From MWDV01 sp002070715 (GTDB taxonomy: Bacteria; Verrucomicrobiota; Verrucomicrobiia; Limisphaerales; MWDV01), in assembly GCA_035411585.1 (NCBI GenBank), contig DAONTI010000006.1, forward strand, positions 74,872-138,871: DNA of 64,000 nucleotides, given 5' to 3'. The translations under genes were made by a program, and so were the position numbers. Positions 26,329 to 35,506 of the stretch are shown piece by piece. The notes beneath the pieces are model-generated. The model was not told where the DNA came from and did not search any database. It saw only the letters and a list, made by a program, of their open reading frames with translations. How positions within the stretch are numbered: position 1 is the stretch's first letter; every line of letters starts with the position of its first letter.

Positions 26329-26852
26329 CTCTTTTTCTTCCGCTTGCGGTCGAGGTTCATCAAACCGTTCACCACCCGTTCCGCTTCCTCCCGCGTGGCA
26401 TCCGGGGTGAAGGCAAGTTGCCCATTGGTGATGCCTTGCTGAATCAACGGCGCCGCCAGCCACCGGCTCTGGTCGGGCGTTTCACCAAACTGGCTGAAGA
26501 TGGCCAGGTGCCGGCCTTTGTTGGCCACGGTGTATTGCTCGAGCAGCAGGGCCCCGCGATGGTCGAATGTCAACCGGATGGCATGCCCGCCCATGACGTC
26601 GAAAACGACGGCATTGGTCACCAGCGACTCGTTCAGGAACGGGTGCGGCTCGATTTTCAACGGCAGCGGGTTCTCTCGCATCACGGAGATCATTTGCCCG
26701 GGCGCCGTGGTGCGGGCCGGCATGCTCAAATGGACCCGCAGGGTGCTGATTTCTTTTTTCTTTTTTGACTCGGTCGTCTGGCATCCCACGCCGACGAACA
26801 AAGCCGTCAGCACCAGCAAATAGGGGTTGAATCCGTTCACGCGCATCCGCAT
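26322..26852 (-). CDS. probable lipoprotein of unknown function
   Basis: 176 residues from ATG 26852 (a second ATG lies two codons downstream; the frame also reaches 26897). Hydrophobic segment PYLLVLTALFVGVGC ends in a near-lipobox Cys, followed by a KKKK stretch. The mature protein has beta-rich segments and a Lys/Arg-rich C-terminus (LMNLDRKRKKKRW). It overlaps the peptidase gene by 7 bp, so the two probably work together at the envelope. Family not recognised. Confidence 0.75.
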   Translation of the reverse strand: MRMRVNGFNPYLLVLTALFVGVGCQTTESKKKKEISTLRVHLSMPARTTAPGQMISVMRENPLPLKIEPHPFLNESLVTNAVVFDVMGGHAIRLTFDHRGALLLEQYTVANKGRHLAIFSQFGETPDQSRWLAAPLIQQGITNGQLAFTPDATREEAERVVNGLMNLDRKRKKKRW

Positions 26853-26899
26853 ATTGCCGCCAGACAACCGGATTGAATCGGAGATGTAAAGACGCAACT

Positions 26900-27031
26900 A
26901 TGAGTCAGCAATACAACAAGGTACAGAAACGTCGTCGCCGTCAGCTCTATCTGAAACGCAAGCGCCAAGCCGCCAAAGCCGCGCGACCGGTCAAAGCCCC
27001 GGCCACCCCCGCGGCGGCACCGTCGGCTTGA
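26900..27031 (+). CDS. small basic protein (43 aa)
   Basis: ATG at 26900, TGA at 27029-27031. It begins MSQQYNKVQKRRRRQLYLKR and ends in an Ala/Pro tail. The first ~20 residues contain eight Arg/Lys. Such short basic proteins with this start recur in Verrucomicrobia, and this one has its own terminator 24 bp downstream and lies divergently from the lipoprotein gene, 47 bp away. The coding frame, the conserved-looking start and the terminator argue for a real gene. Nucleic acid binding is a guess from composition. Confidence 0.7.
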   Translation: MSQQYNKVQKRRRRQLYLKRKRQAAKAARPVKAPATPAAAPSA

Positions 27032-27054
27032 GCCGCGACGACATTCACTCCTCA

Positions 27055-27076
27055 CCGCCCCTTGGGGCGGTTTTTT
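27055..27076 (+). terminator. terminator of the small basic protein gene
   Basis: CCGCCC-CTTG-GGGCGG stem-loop (27055-27070) followed by six T. The 189 bp from 27077 to the end of nuoN hold nothing recognisable. Confidence 0.85.
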
Positions 27077-27265
27077 GTTGGCGCAACGGAGTTTTGTGGC
27101 GACGCAAACAACGGTGAAAATCTTCGGTTCGCGTTGATTGAATGCGCAACGGACCAGAAGAAAAACCCGCCGTTGACATCCGTCTCGCTATTGGTCCCGC
27201 CTCCCTTTGCGAACCCGCCCCCACACTGGAAGACGGGAAACGTCCCACCTTCTGTGGCAACTCAA

Positions 27266-28753
27266 TCAACCCACACTCAAGGCTTGGCGCAAAAGTGACA
27301 GCAGCCAGCCCGGTATCGCTCCCAACAGGATCACGCCCGCAGCCAGCAATCCGAGCACGATCTGGCTGAAGACCGACACCCGCCATTCTCCGGCGTCCGC
27401 CAGCACGTCGGCGACGTAGATTTGCTTGAGCACCTGCAAATAGTAGTAAAGCGACACCACGCTCATGCCGACGGCCAGAATCACCAGCCAGAGCAGACCG
27501 AGATTCGGCGCCCCGGTCTTGAGCGCCGCGGTGAACAGATAGAACTTCCCAAAGAAACCGGCCAGTGGCGGAATGCCCGCGAGCGACAACATGAACACCA
27601 TCATGCACAAGGCCACCACCGGCGCGCGGCGGCAGAGTCCGGCAAAGTCGCTCAACCGGGAATCGCCGGCCCCCTGCTCCACCACGGCGACTACGCCGAA
27701 GGCGCCAATCGTGGTTAATCCGTAGGTCGCTGCGTAATAAACGAGCGAGGCGACGGCTTCCGGATCGTGGGCTAGAACCGCGAGCAACATGTAACCCGCA
27801 TGGGCAATGGCCGAATAGGCGAGCAATCGTTTGACGTTGCTTTGCACGATCGCCACGAGATTGCCGAGCAGCATGGAAAACGCCGCCACCACGGCCACCA
27901 CTGGCACCCAACCGGCCGCGCCCGCTGGCAAAGCCGCGCTGCCGGCCAGCGGGGTCCCGGCAAAGCCGAGCATCATCAGTTTGGCAAAGATGAAGAAGCT
28001 GGCGACCTTGGAACCGGACGCGATGAAGGCGGCGCTCGGCGTAGGCGCGCCTTGATAGGCATCCGGCGCCCAGAGATGAAACGGCACCGCCGCCACCTTG
28101 AAGCCAAACCCGATCACCGCCAGGACGAGGGCAACGATCAGCAGCGGATCAAGCCCCGGCGCCGCCAAGGCCGCCGCCAGCTTGTGGAAGTCGGTCGTGC
28201 CGGCCATGCCATAGATCCAGCTCAAACCAAACAGCAGGAACGCAGCGGACAGACCACCGACCAGAAAGTATTTCAGCGCCGCTTCGGCGGATCGGATGTT
28301 GCGCTTGTTGAACGCGGTCAGGATGTAGAGCGAGAGGCTGGTCATCTCGAGGGCAACAAACAGCATGAGCAGATCGCCGGCACTGACCAGGAACATCATG
28401 CCCGCCGTCGCCATAAGGATTAGCGCCAGGTACTCGCCCACGTGATGAGTAAAATCACTTTCAATGGAAATCAGCACCGTGAAAACGGCCAAGGCCAGCA
28501 GCGCGACCTTCACGAGCTGCGTCAACGGGTCAACCACCAGCATCCCTTCGAGGGCGTTGGGCGGCACCGGCATCACCAGCATCCAGGCGATGGCAACGGC
28601 GCATCCCGCCAGCGTCAGCAGTCCACCGACGGTGAAGCGCAGGCGCAATTCAAGTCCCCGCATGGAGGTGAGGTCCACCGCCAGCACCAGCAAAGCGGTC
28701 AGCACCACAATCGTTTCCGGAGCGGCCAGCTTCAGCAGATCGAGATAACTCAC
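27266..28753 (-). CDS. nuoN: NADH-quinone oxidoreductase-type subunit N (complex I antiporter-like)
   Basis: 495 residues, ~14 membrane segments, last gene of the operon. The proton-channel residues are present: Glu in LFVALEMTSLSLYIL, Lys in GFKVAAVPFHLWAPDAYQG, Lys in FIASGSKVASFF, and Lys in LAGFFGKFYLF. Its ATG overlaps the TGA of nuoM by 4 bp. Confidence 0.97.
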   Translation of the reverse strand: MSYLDLLKLAAPETIVVLTALLVLAVDLTSMRGLELRLRFTVGGLLTLAGCAVAIAWMLVMPVPPNALEGMLVVDPLTQLVKVALLALAVFTVLISIESDFTHHVGEYLALILMATAGMMFLVSAGDLLMLFVALEMTSLSLYILTAFNKRNIRSAEAALKYFLVGGLSAAFLLFGLSWIYGMAGTTDFHKLAAALAAPGLDPLLIVALVLAVIGFGFKVAAVPFHLWAPDAYQGAPTPSAAFIASGSKVASFFIFAKLMMLGFAGTPLAGSAALPAGAAGWVPVVAVVAAFSMLLGNLVAIVQSNVKRLLAYSAIAHAGYMLLAVLAHDPEAVASLVYYAATYGLTTIGAFGVVAVVEQGAGDSRLSDFAGLCRRAPVVALCMMVFMLSLAGIPPLAGFFGKFYLFTAALKTGAPNLGLLWLVILAVGMSVVSLYYYLQVLKQIYVADVLADAGEWRVSVFSQIVLGLLAAGVILLGAIPGWLLSLLRQALSVG

Positions 28754-30264
28754 AAGCCGCCTCCTTTCCGCAGCCAGTCAAACAACGGGGAGTCAAAACT
28801 CGGCACGATGATCTTCAGCAGCACTTTCGGATACAAACCCACCAGCAACGACGCGCCGATCAGCAGTACGGCGCCAATGCGTTCGGGAATCGAAATGGGC
28901 GACATCGGTTCCGCGCCGCTACCTGATTCGCCATCCGAAGCCGGCGGCGCCGTGGAGCTCGTTTCACCCGCGTCGCCGAAGAAGGCCTTTTGCATCGCGC
29001 GCCACGTGTAGGCCACGCCAATCAAAATTCCGATGCCGGTGATGATCACCAGCGTCGGATACAGTTGCCACGCGCCGATGATCACCTGCAATTCCGCCAC
29101 GAACCCGCTGAAACCCGGCAGCCCCATTGACGCCACGCCGGCGATGACGAAGGTCACGGTGGCAAACGGCATCACCCGGCTCAACCTCATGCCTTCCAAC
29201 ACCGGCAGCTCCCGCGTGTGCGTCCGGTCATATACCATCCGACCTACAACCGCGAACAACAGCCCCGCGATGATTCCGTGCGAAAACATCTGCAACACCG
29301 CGCCGCTCAGCCCGATGGTGTTCAAAGTCACCAACCCCAGCAGCACGAAACCCATGTGGCTCACACTCGAATAACCAATGACGAATTTGAAGTCCCGCTG
29401 CACGAGCGCCACCATCGCGCCGTACACGATGCCAATGACGGCCAGCACGGCGATCCACCATTTCCAAGCTTCCAATCCGTCCGGAAACAAGGTCATCGCC
29501 ACGCGCAAACAGCCGTAGGCGCCGAGTTTCATCACCACGCCCGCCAGCAACATCGAAGCGCCCGTCGGCGCGGCCACGTGACCAGTCGGCGCCCACGTGT
29601 GAAACGGCCACATGCCCGCCAGAATGGCAAACCCCACGAAGACCAGGGGGAACGCCCAGATCTGGAATGGGTGCGGGAACGGATATCGCGCCAGCTCGAG
29701 AACGTTCATCGTGTGCGCCCCCGCCACGACGTAGAGCGCAATCAAACCGATCAACGCGAGCGCGCTGCCGAAGAAGGAATACAGCACCAGCTTCATCGCG
29801 CCGTATTCGCGCCGGGTCGAACCCCAGATGGCGATGAGAAAGTATTTCGGCACGATGGCGATTTCGTAAAACACAAACAACAGGAACAAATCGAAGCTCA
29901 GGAACACGCCGTACACGCCGCCGATGAGCGTGAAATAGAAGGCGAAAAACTCCTTCGTGCGCGTTTCGATGTTCCACGAAAACAGCACGCCGCCGAGCGC
30001 TGCCAGTCCGGTGAGCAGAACCAATGTCAAACTCACGCCATCCGCTGCCAGATAGTATTGCAGTCCCAACGTCGGCACCCACGCGCGCTGGGTGACCGTC
30101 AGAATCTCGCCCGGCTGGAACTGCGCGTAACCGATCAAGCCCGCCACCAATCCGCCAACTGCCGTGGCCAACGCGACCCAACGCGCCGCTGCGGCACTGG
30201 CTTTCGGCAGGAGCATCAGCACCAGCGCGCCCAGAAATGAAATGTAGATCGTCCAGGCTAACAT
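28750..30264 (-). CDS. nuoM: complex I subunit M, second copy lacking the TM7 lysine
   Basis: 504 residues with 13-14 membrane segments and the SSVSHMGFVLLGL motif. Expected channel residues: Glu134 in FYEIAIVPKYF, Lys246 in VVMKLGAYG, and Glu in GFVAELQVI are retained. But in the broken helix TM7 the invariant Lys of the family (FAxKxPxxPxHxWLPDAH) is Leu215: the sequence reads GFAILAGMWPFHTWAPTGH. The Pro two residues on is Gly and the DAH is TGH. The sequence is otherwise intact. It is separated from the other NuoM gene by RAYT sequence. Whether it pumps protons is open. Confidence 0.95.
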   Translation of the reverse strand: MLAWTIYISFLGALVLMLLPKASAAAARWVALATAVGGLVAGLIGYAQFQPGEILTVTQRAWVPTLGLQYYLAADGVSLTLVLLTGLAALGGVLFSWNIETRTKEFFAFYFTLIGGVYGVFLSFDLFLLFVFYEIAIVPKYFLIAIWGSTRREYGAMKLVLYSFFGSALALIGLIALYVVAGAHTMNVLELARYPFPHPFQIWAFPLVFVGFAILAGMWPFHTWAPTGHVAAPTGASMLLAGVVMKLGAYGCLRVAMTLFPDGLEAWKWWIAVLAVIGIVYGAMVALVQRDFKFVIGYSSVSHMGFVLLGLVTLNTIGLSGAVLQMFSHGIIAGLLFAVVGRMVYDRTHTRELPVLEGMRLSRVMPFATVTFVIAGVASMGLPGFSGFVAELQVIIGAWQLYPTLVIITGIGILIGVAYTWRAMQKAFFGDAGETSSTAPPASDGESGSGAEPMSPISIPERIGAVLLIGASLLVGLYPKVLLKIIVPSFDSPLFDWLRKGGGL

Positions 30265-30276
30265 GGTTGATCAATT

Positions 30277-30303
30277 GGGAGGGACGGGTTCCACCCCGTC
30301 CCA
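30277..30303. repeat. REP hairpin left of the RAYT gene
   Basis: GGGAGGGACGGGTTCCACCC CGTCCC-type palindrome, the same family as at 7993 and 8166; inverted relative to the copy at 30879. Confidence 0.75.
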
Positions 30304-30370
30304 AAACAAACCTGATCAAGGACAAGCCGAGGCTCGCCTCCGCCGGGAATAGATTTCCACCGTGTGTTCA

Positions 30371-30832
30371 TCACCAAGGTAAAACGTTGAGCATTCCCCA
30401 AAACGGCCAATCATCCGGTTTGGCTATCAGACCCTTTCTGACGGGATTCTCGCGAATATAGTTCCACTTGTCTGTGTAACTCTCAGAGCGACGTAGTCGC
30501 GTATCCCAACCGTCCCGCTGAAACCGCCAAGGCTGATCGTGGTGGTTTCGTTTGAACTGGCTCTTCCAATACGCGAGCCACTGCTGAAAGCTAAAATTCA
30601 CATCGCGCGGCGCACAGAACAGATGCAGATGATCCGGCATGAGTAGGTAATAACCCACCAGCCAGGTGTCAGCGCTTCGCCAAACTTCCTCCAATGATTT
30701 CTGCACCTCCTTTTGTGCGAGCCAGGGCTCGCGCTTCTCCGTGCAAACCGTAAGGAACACAATCGTTGGTTGCCTGCGCGAAACCAACACCCCACGTGCC
30801 GGGTGCTTTCGCCCGATCGTCTCATTTTTCAT
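30371..30832 (-). CDS. REP-associated tyrosine transposase (RAYT)
   Basis: 153 residues from ATG 30832. The family motif is HxH in LLMPDHLHLF (the HUH pair) and the catalytic tyrosine in SESYTDKWNYIRENPVRKGL. The start GRKHPARGVLVSRRQ and the WDTRLRR segment are typical for Verrucomicrobia RAYTs. The frame stays open upstream to 30934, but those residues translate the REP hairpin, so 30832 is preferred. The gene is bracketed by inverted REP copies (30277-30303, 30879-30908), the expected arrangement of a RAYT. It sits inside the nuo operon, same strand. RAYTs are usually thought to mobilise REP sequences; the direct evidence here is the sequence only. Confidence 0.88.
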   Translation of the reverse strand: MKNETIGRKHPARGVLVSRRQPTIVFLTVCTEKREPWLAQKEVQKSLEEVWRSADTWLVGYYLLMPDHLHLFCAPRDVNFSFQQWLAYWKSQFKRNHHDQPWRFQRDGWDTRLRRSESYTDKWNYIRENPVRKGLIAKPDDWPFWGMLNVLPW

Positions 30833-30878
30833 CGGATGCACGGCTGCCGCATCATCACTGACCTCCCGCAACAAACCA

Positions 30879-30908
30879 GACAGGGACAGGGTGGAACCTG
30901 TCCCTCCC
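30879..30908. repeat. REP hairpin right of the RAYT gene
   Basis: GACAGGGACAGGGTGGAACC TGTCCCTCCC-type palindrome, inverted relative to the copy at 30277. It ends 33 bp before the stop codon of the upstream nuoM. Confidence 0.75.
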
Positions 30909-30940
30909 AATTGAAGATGTTCAGTCGTGTTCATCCGCTG

Positions 30941-32602
30941 TTAAAACTTCAGTTGCTCCACCATTTGCACGGCGGTGTTGTTCACGACGCCAAGGATCAA
31001 TTGCGGCCACAATCCCAGCACGAACATCAACGCAATGGGAATCGCCAGCATTCCAATCTCGCGCGGCGTCAGGTCCGGGAACTTCGACCATTTCTCGTTC
31101 ACCGGACCGTGAAACACGCGCTGGAAAATCGTGAGGATGAAAATTGCCGTGACCAGCAGCCCCAGCACCGCAACGCCCGCCGCCCAAGGCGCGAGCGGAA
31201 ACACGCCTTTGAAAATCAGAAATTCGCCCACGAAGCTGTTTAGTCCCGGCAGGCCCAGCGACGAAAACATCGCAATCCCCATCAGCCCGCACAGGATTGG
31301 CGCGATTTTGCGCAGTCCACCGAAGTCATTCAGTCCACGCACGCCGCCACTGCGTTGTTCGATCATGCCCACGCACCAGAACAATGTCGCCGCCGTGAAG
31401 CCGTGATTGAACATTTGCAGGAACACGCCGTTCAGCGCCGCGGCTTTCTCCGTCGCGAACTCCGGACTGCTGGTGAATTTGGCGACGGCGAAAATCGCCA
31501 GCAGGCAATAGCCCAGGTGGTTGATGGAGGAGTAAGCGAAAGTGCGTTTCAGGTCGCGTTGCGCAAACGCGGCACAGGCGGAAAAAACGACCGTAATAAC
31601 CGCCAGCGTGAGCAAAACATTTTGCACACGCGGCTCGCCGAGTTGCGCACTGAACAGCGGGAGGAAAATTCTCAGGAGGCCATAGACGCCCATCTTGGAC
31701 ATCAATCCGGTCAGCAACATCGTCACTCCGCAGGGCGCTTCCGCATACGCTGCCGGCAACCACGTGTGAAACGGCATGAGCGGCACTTTTACCGCGAAAC
31801 CGAGCAGCACGCCGCCAAGGATGATCAGCGCGAGCTGATCGGCCGAGAGGTTGAACCATCCAAGTTTTGCCGATAACGCGCTTGCCAGCGCACCGCTGCG
31901 TCCCAGCTCCGCAAGCGCGGGAAAATCAAATTTGCCGGTGGCCAGATAAATGGCGAGGAACGCCAGTAACATCGCCACACTGCCGGCCATCGTGTAGAGG
32001 AAAAATTGGTTGGCGGCGGCAACCCGTCCCAGCCCGCCCCAAAGTCGCACCAGGAAAAACGCCGGGATCAAGCTCAGCTCCCAAAAGATGAACCAGTGAA
32101 AAAAGTTCAGCGCAGTGAACGTGCCGAACAATCCGGATTGCAGAAAGAGAATGAGCGCAAAGTAAAGATGCGCATTGCGCGTGGGTTGGGCATGTTTCAC
32201 CGCGCCTTGGCTGGAAGAGGCGGCTTCCGCACCGTCTTCGGCTTCTTCCGGTGTTTCCGACGAGCGCGCCGTGTAATTCGTCCCTCCCAAACGCCACGAC
32301 GCCAACATAGCCATTGGTGTAACTACGGCGGTGAGCATCACCAACAGCAACCCGAGGCCATCCACGCCAACGAAGTAGTTCACACTCAACGTCGTGATCC
32401 ATTCGTGTTTCTCCACGAACTGGAGTTCGCCTGAAGCCGCATTAAAAACTCTCCACAGCCCCAGCGCCAATCCGAGCGAGAGCAAACTGGAAGCCAGCGC
32501 CACTTGACGCGCCAGCCGCTCTTGACGGCGCAGTCCAGCCACAGCAATTCCCGTCACGAGCGGCAGCAACGTGATGATGGTGAGAATGGGGAATTGGTTC
32601 AT
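30941..32602 (-). CDS. nuoM: complex I subunit M, complete set of channel residues
   Basis: 553 residues from ATG 32602. Glu in FIFWELSLIPAFFLV, Lys in GFAVKVPLMPFHTWLPAAY, Lys in LMSKMGVYG, and Glu in FVGEFLIFK are all present. An Asp/Glu/Ser-rich insertion between membrane segments (TARSSETPEEAEDGAEAASS) is longer than in E. coli. nuoL precedes with a 4-bp overlap, so this gene is coupled to it. As the first of two nuoM genes this is the one that looks conventional. Confidence 0.96.
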   Translation of the reverse strand: MNQFPILTIITLLPLVTGIAVAGLRRQERLARQVALASSLLSLGLALGLWRVFNAASGELQFVEKHEWITTLSVNYFVGVDGLGLLLVMLTAVVTPMAMLASWRLGGTNYTARSSETPEEAEDGAEAASSSQGAVKHAQPTRNAHLYFALILFLQSGLFGTFTALNFFHWFIFWELSLIPAFFLVRLWGGLGRVAAANQFFLYTMAGSVAMLLAFLAIYLATGKFDFPALAELGRSGALASALSAKLGWFNLSADQLALIILGGVLLGFAVKVPLMPFHTWLPAAYAEAPCGVTMLLTGLMSKMGVYGLLRIFLPLFSAQLGEPRVQNVLLTLAVITVVFSACAAFAQRDLKRTFAYSSINHLGYCLLAIFAVAKFTSSPEFATEKAAALNGVFLQMFNHGFTAATLFWCVGMIEQRSGGVRGLNDFGGLRKIAPILCGLMGIAMFSSLGLPGLNSFVGEFLIFKGVFPLAPWAAGVAVLGLLVTAIFILTIFQRVFHGPVNEKWSKFPDLTPREIGMLAIPIALMFVLGLWPQLILGVVNNTAVQMVEQLKF

Positions 32603-34695
32603 CGTGCCCCTCCCCAAACCAGGAACAGCACCAACGCCACCAGGCCGACGCCAATGATCCGCAAGTAATGTTGCACCTGGCCGTCCTGCCAGCGCGACAT
32701 CCACTTGCCGCCGCGCGTCAAGCCAGCGCAGCTTCGGTCAAAACCGAGGTTGATCACCCATTCGTCAATGGCCCGGTTCACCCAGGAAAGCAACAGTGCG
32801 CCATAGGCGATGCAGGTCACCACCCCGCCCCAAACCCATTGATCCAAAAACGCGCAGGCACGCGCCGCCCAGGCATTGAAGCGGATGACGGTCAATTCGT
32901 AAAGTTCGTCAATCCCGTATTTCTTCGCGAACCATTCATACATGCCCAACGGCAAGGCTTTTTCCAACAGGTCCGGTTCCTCCGCCGTCTTCCGTTGCAC
33001 GTAACCGTAGAACGCAAGCCCAAATCCGACGCCAACAAAAACCGCGAGCGTGGAAAGCACCATCAGTTGGACGACATCGCGGGTGAAACCTTCCGCCGCT
33101 GCGGCGCCGAGGAACGATTGAAACCACGGCCACCATGGCGTGCCGATGGCCCCCAAAGCAACCACGCAAATGGCCAGCGCCACCAATGGCAACGTCATGA
33201 CGCCGGGACTTTCGTGCGGTTCATGTTCCGCCCGAACGAGCACGAGTTCCGGCGTTTTCGCGGGGCGCGTTTCCCGAGCCGGATAGCCGCGGTAGTTACC
33301 CCAAAACACCAGTGCCATTTGCCGCGTCATGTAAAAAGCGGTCAGCACCACGCCTGCAAAAGCGAGGTAAAACGGTCCGGAAGAAGGTGACCAGCCATGC
33401 GCCGCATGCAGGATGGCGTCCTTGCTCCAAAAGCCGGAAAAAAAGAACGGTACGCCCGCCAGCGCCATCATGCCAATGGCATAAGTGAAAAAGGTCACCG
33501 GCATGAACCGGCGCACTTCGCCCATCTTGCGGATGTCCTGCTCGCCATGACAGCCATGAATCACCGAGCCTGCGCCCATGAACAGCAGCGCCTTGAAAAA
33601 CGCGTGCGTGATGAGATGAAACATACCGACCGCCACGCCGCCAACGCCCAGGCCAATCATCATGTAGCCCAGCTGTGAAACAGTGGAGTACGCGAGAATG
33701 CGTTTGATGTCGTTTTGCGCGACGGCAATCGTCGCGGCAAAAAATGCCGTGATAGCGCCAACCCAAGTAACGACTTGGAGTGCGGTGGTGGTGCCGCCGA
33801 TGCCATCCACCGTGGCGTTCATCAAAGGATAAACCCGCGCGACGAGGAAGACGCCTGCCGCCACCATCGTCGCCGCGTGAATCAGGGCACTGACGGGCGT
33901 CGGACCTTCCATCGCGTCCGGCAACCAAACGTGCAACGGAACTTGACCCGACTTGCCCACCGCACCCGCAAAGAGCAGCAGACCAATCGCGGTTGAAACC
34001 ATCAATCCAAGGCTGGTGGTTTTGGCCACCAACGCCACCAACGCCGATTGTTCCAAACAACCGGCGCCGCCATCGGCGTAGAACAACAACGTGCCGGTTT
34101 CGTGGTAGAGCCAGACCATGCCGAGCAGGAAGGCCACGTCTCCGATGCGCGTGGTGATGAACGCCTTCTTTCCCGCCGCGGCGGCGCTGGGTTTCTGATA
34201 CCAAAACCCGATGAGCAAATAGGAGGTCAGCCCGACCAGTTCCCAGCAAATGAAGAGCAGCAACAGGCTGTTCGCCAGAACGACTCCAAGCATGGCCCCG
34301 GCAAAAAGCGACATGAAACAGAAAAAGCGCGTGTAGTTTTCATCGTCCGCCATGTAGCCCACGCTGTAGATGAAAATCAGCAACCCAACGAACGAAACCA
34401 TCACGAGCATCACCGCCGCCAGCGGGTCCAGCACCCAACCCAATTGCAGCAGCCCGGCGTCGCCGGCGGCGAATTGCAACCAGGTAAAATTGTAAAACTC
34501 TTTGGGACCATTGGGCGTGTAATGCCCGATGGCGTGTCCCAACGCCCACACCGACAACAAACACGCTCCAATCATCGAACCGATGGCCAAGGTCGCAGAA
34601 GCCCGGCGATGACGCTGCGGCAACACGGCGCTTAACCCTGCAGCCAGGAACGGCAGCGCAGGTATCAGCCAGAGGTTTTTGACGATCCAAAACAT
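32599..34695 (-). CDS. nuoL: complex I subunit L (antiporter-like, distal)
   Basis: 698 residues; E. coli NuoL has 613. Channel residues: Glu in FICWELVGLTSYLL, Lys in GAVGKSGQVPLHVWLPDAM, and Lys in FFSGFWSKDAIL. The extra length is mainly C-terminal, where the lateral amphipathic helix and anchoring segment lie (VGLVALVLFLVWGG at the end). A longer helix would fit an arm with an additional NuoM. This last point is inference. Confidence 0.97.
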   Translation of the reverse strand: MFWIVKNLWLIPALPFLAAGLSAVLPQRHRRASATLAIGSMIGACLLSVWALGHAIGHYTPNGPKEFYNFTWLQFAAGDAGLLQLGWVLDPLAAVMLVMVSFVGLLIFIYSVGYMADDENYTRFFCFMSLFAGAMLGVVLANSLLLLFICWELVGLTSYLLIGFWYQKPSAAAAGKKAFITTRIGDVAFLLGMVWLYHETGTLLFYADGGAGCLEQSALVALVAKTTSLGLMVSTAIGLLLFAGAVGKSGQVPLHVWLPDAMEGPTPVSALIHAATMVAAGVFLVARVYPLMNATVDGIGGTTTALQVVTWVGAITAFFAATIAVAQNDIKRILAYSTVSQLGYMMIGLGVGGVAVGMFHLITHAFFKALLFMGAGSVIHGCHGEQDIRKMGEVRRFMPVTFFTYAIGMMALAGVPFFFSGFWSKDAILHAAHGWSPSSGPFYLAFAGVVLTAFYMTRQMALVFWGNYRGYPARETRPAKTPELVLVRAEHEPHESPGVMTLPLVALAICVVALGAIGTPWWPWFQSFLGAAAAEGFTRDVVQLMVLSTLAVFVGVGFGLAFYGYVQRKTAEEPDLLEKALPLGMYEWFAKKYGIDELYELTVIRFNAWAARACAFLDQWVWGGVVTCIAYGALLLSWVNRAIDEWVINLGFDRSCAGLTRGGKWMSRWQDGQVQHYLRIIGVGLVALVLFLVWGGAR

Positions 34696-34696
34696 T

Positions 34697-35104
34697 CTAT
34701 TTTCCAGGCGGACAAAGGAGCGGAATTGTTTCGCGTTTATTCCGGCGATAGACGCGGAAATCCTCCCAATCGAGCGTTACGACCGGGTGTTTCGGAAAAA
34801 GTTCGCTCATTCGTATCAAGCACAGATCGGCCAGATCAGGTTGACGATCGGCATACCGACTCGCCAACGCATTGAGCTGCAGCAGATGGTCATTACAGTC
34901 GAACGCCAGCGTTACAATTCCCTCCTCCAATAACTCAAAAACGCGCTTGCAGTTCCGCAGGTGAAAGGCGGTTTCGGCCAGCACGGCCTCACAGGTCAGG
35001 AGCGGCTCATCCAACTGGGCTGCCACGTTCACCGCCCAATCGTGAAACGCGTCATCGCGGCTGACAAAAGCCACCAAAAAGCCGGTGTCAGCGATGCCCC
35101 TCAT
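34697..35104 (-). CDS. vapC: PIN-domain toxin (VapC-type RNase)
   Basis: 135 residues. PIN acidic residues: Asp in IADTGFLVAFVS (N-terminus), Glu in VLAETAFHLRN, Asp in DLADLCLIRMSE, and Asp in VTLDWEDFRVYR. VapC toxins cleave tRNA or rRNA; the target is unknown. Start overlaps the stop of the RHH antitoxin by 4 bp; its stop codon is 2 bp before the start of nuoL. Confidence 0.88.
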   Translation of the reverse strand: MRGIADTGFLVAFVSRDDAFHDWAVNVAAQLDEPLLTCEAVLAETAFHLRNCKRVFELLEEGIVTLAFDCNDHLLQLNALASRYADRQPDLADLCLIRMSELFPKHPVVTLDWEDFRVYRRNKRETIPLLCPPGK

Positions 35105-35316
35105 GAACGCGAGAATCCTTTGCGTCGCGACAAATCGCGAGGGAGACCCTTGATACTGCCGGCCAGGCGCATGAATGGGCGATTACCAGCGGCGGCGCGG
35201 GCTTTCTCCAGTTGATCGCGCACCACCTTGCCTTGGGACACTCCCGTGCGCTCGGAGGTTTCCGCCAGCCATTCGGCCAACTCCTTGCTAAGACGGACTG
35301 TAATTGTATGACTCAT
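35101..35316 (-). CDS. vapB: ribbon-helix-helix antitoxin (CopG/VapB-type)
   Basis: 71 residues from ATG 35316. N-terminal MSHTITVRLSKELAEWLAET is a ribbon-helix-helix start; the C-terminal part FMRLAGSIKGLPRDLSRRKG is the toxin-neutralising tail seen in VapB proteins paired with PIN toxins. It is the first gene of the module; an upstream frame extending to 36150 runs over the other TA module antisense and is not real. Confidence 0.85.
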   Translation of the reverse strand: MSHTITVRLSKELAEWLAETSERTGVSQGKVVRDQLEKARAAAGNRPFMRLAGSIKGLPRDLSRRKGFSRS

Positions 35317-35506
35317 ATGACAAAAGTGTATTCGTCTGCCACGCGAGCGGCAAGTGCCTTGCAACCCACTGCCGGTATTGGCGGCGCGGACATCAACCAG
35401 AGGTTTTTTACGATTCAGGCCATTCAATTTTTCTATCACGCGCGAAGTTGTCCGCGTATCAACTCGCACCTTGTGGGTAACGTGTTTGATGTTAAGATTT
35501 AAGCGT

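Noticed and set aside
30832..30934. upstream start for the RAYT
   Set aside because: The extra residues translate the REP hairpin.
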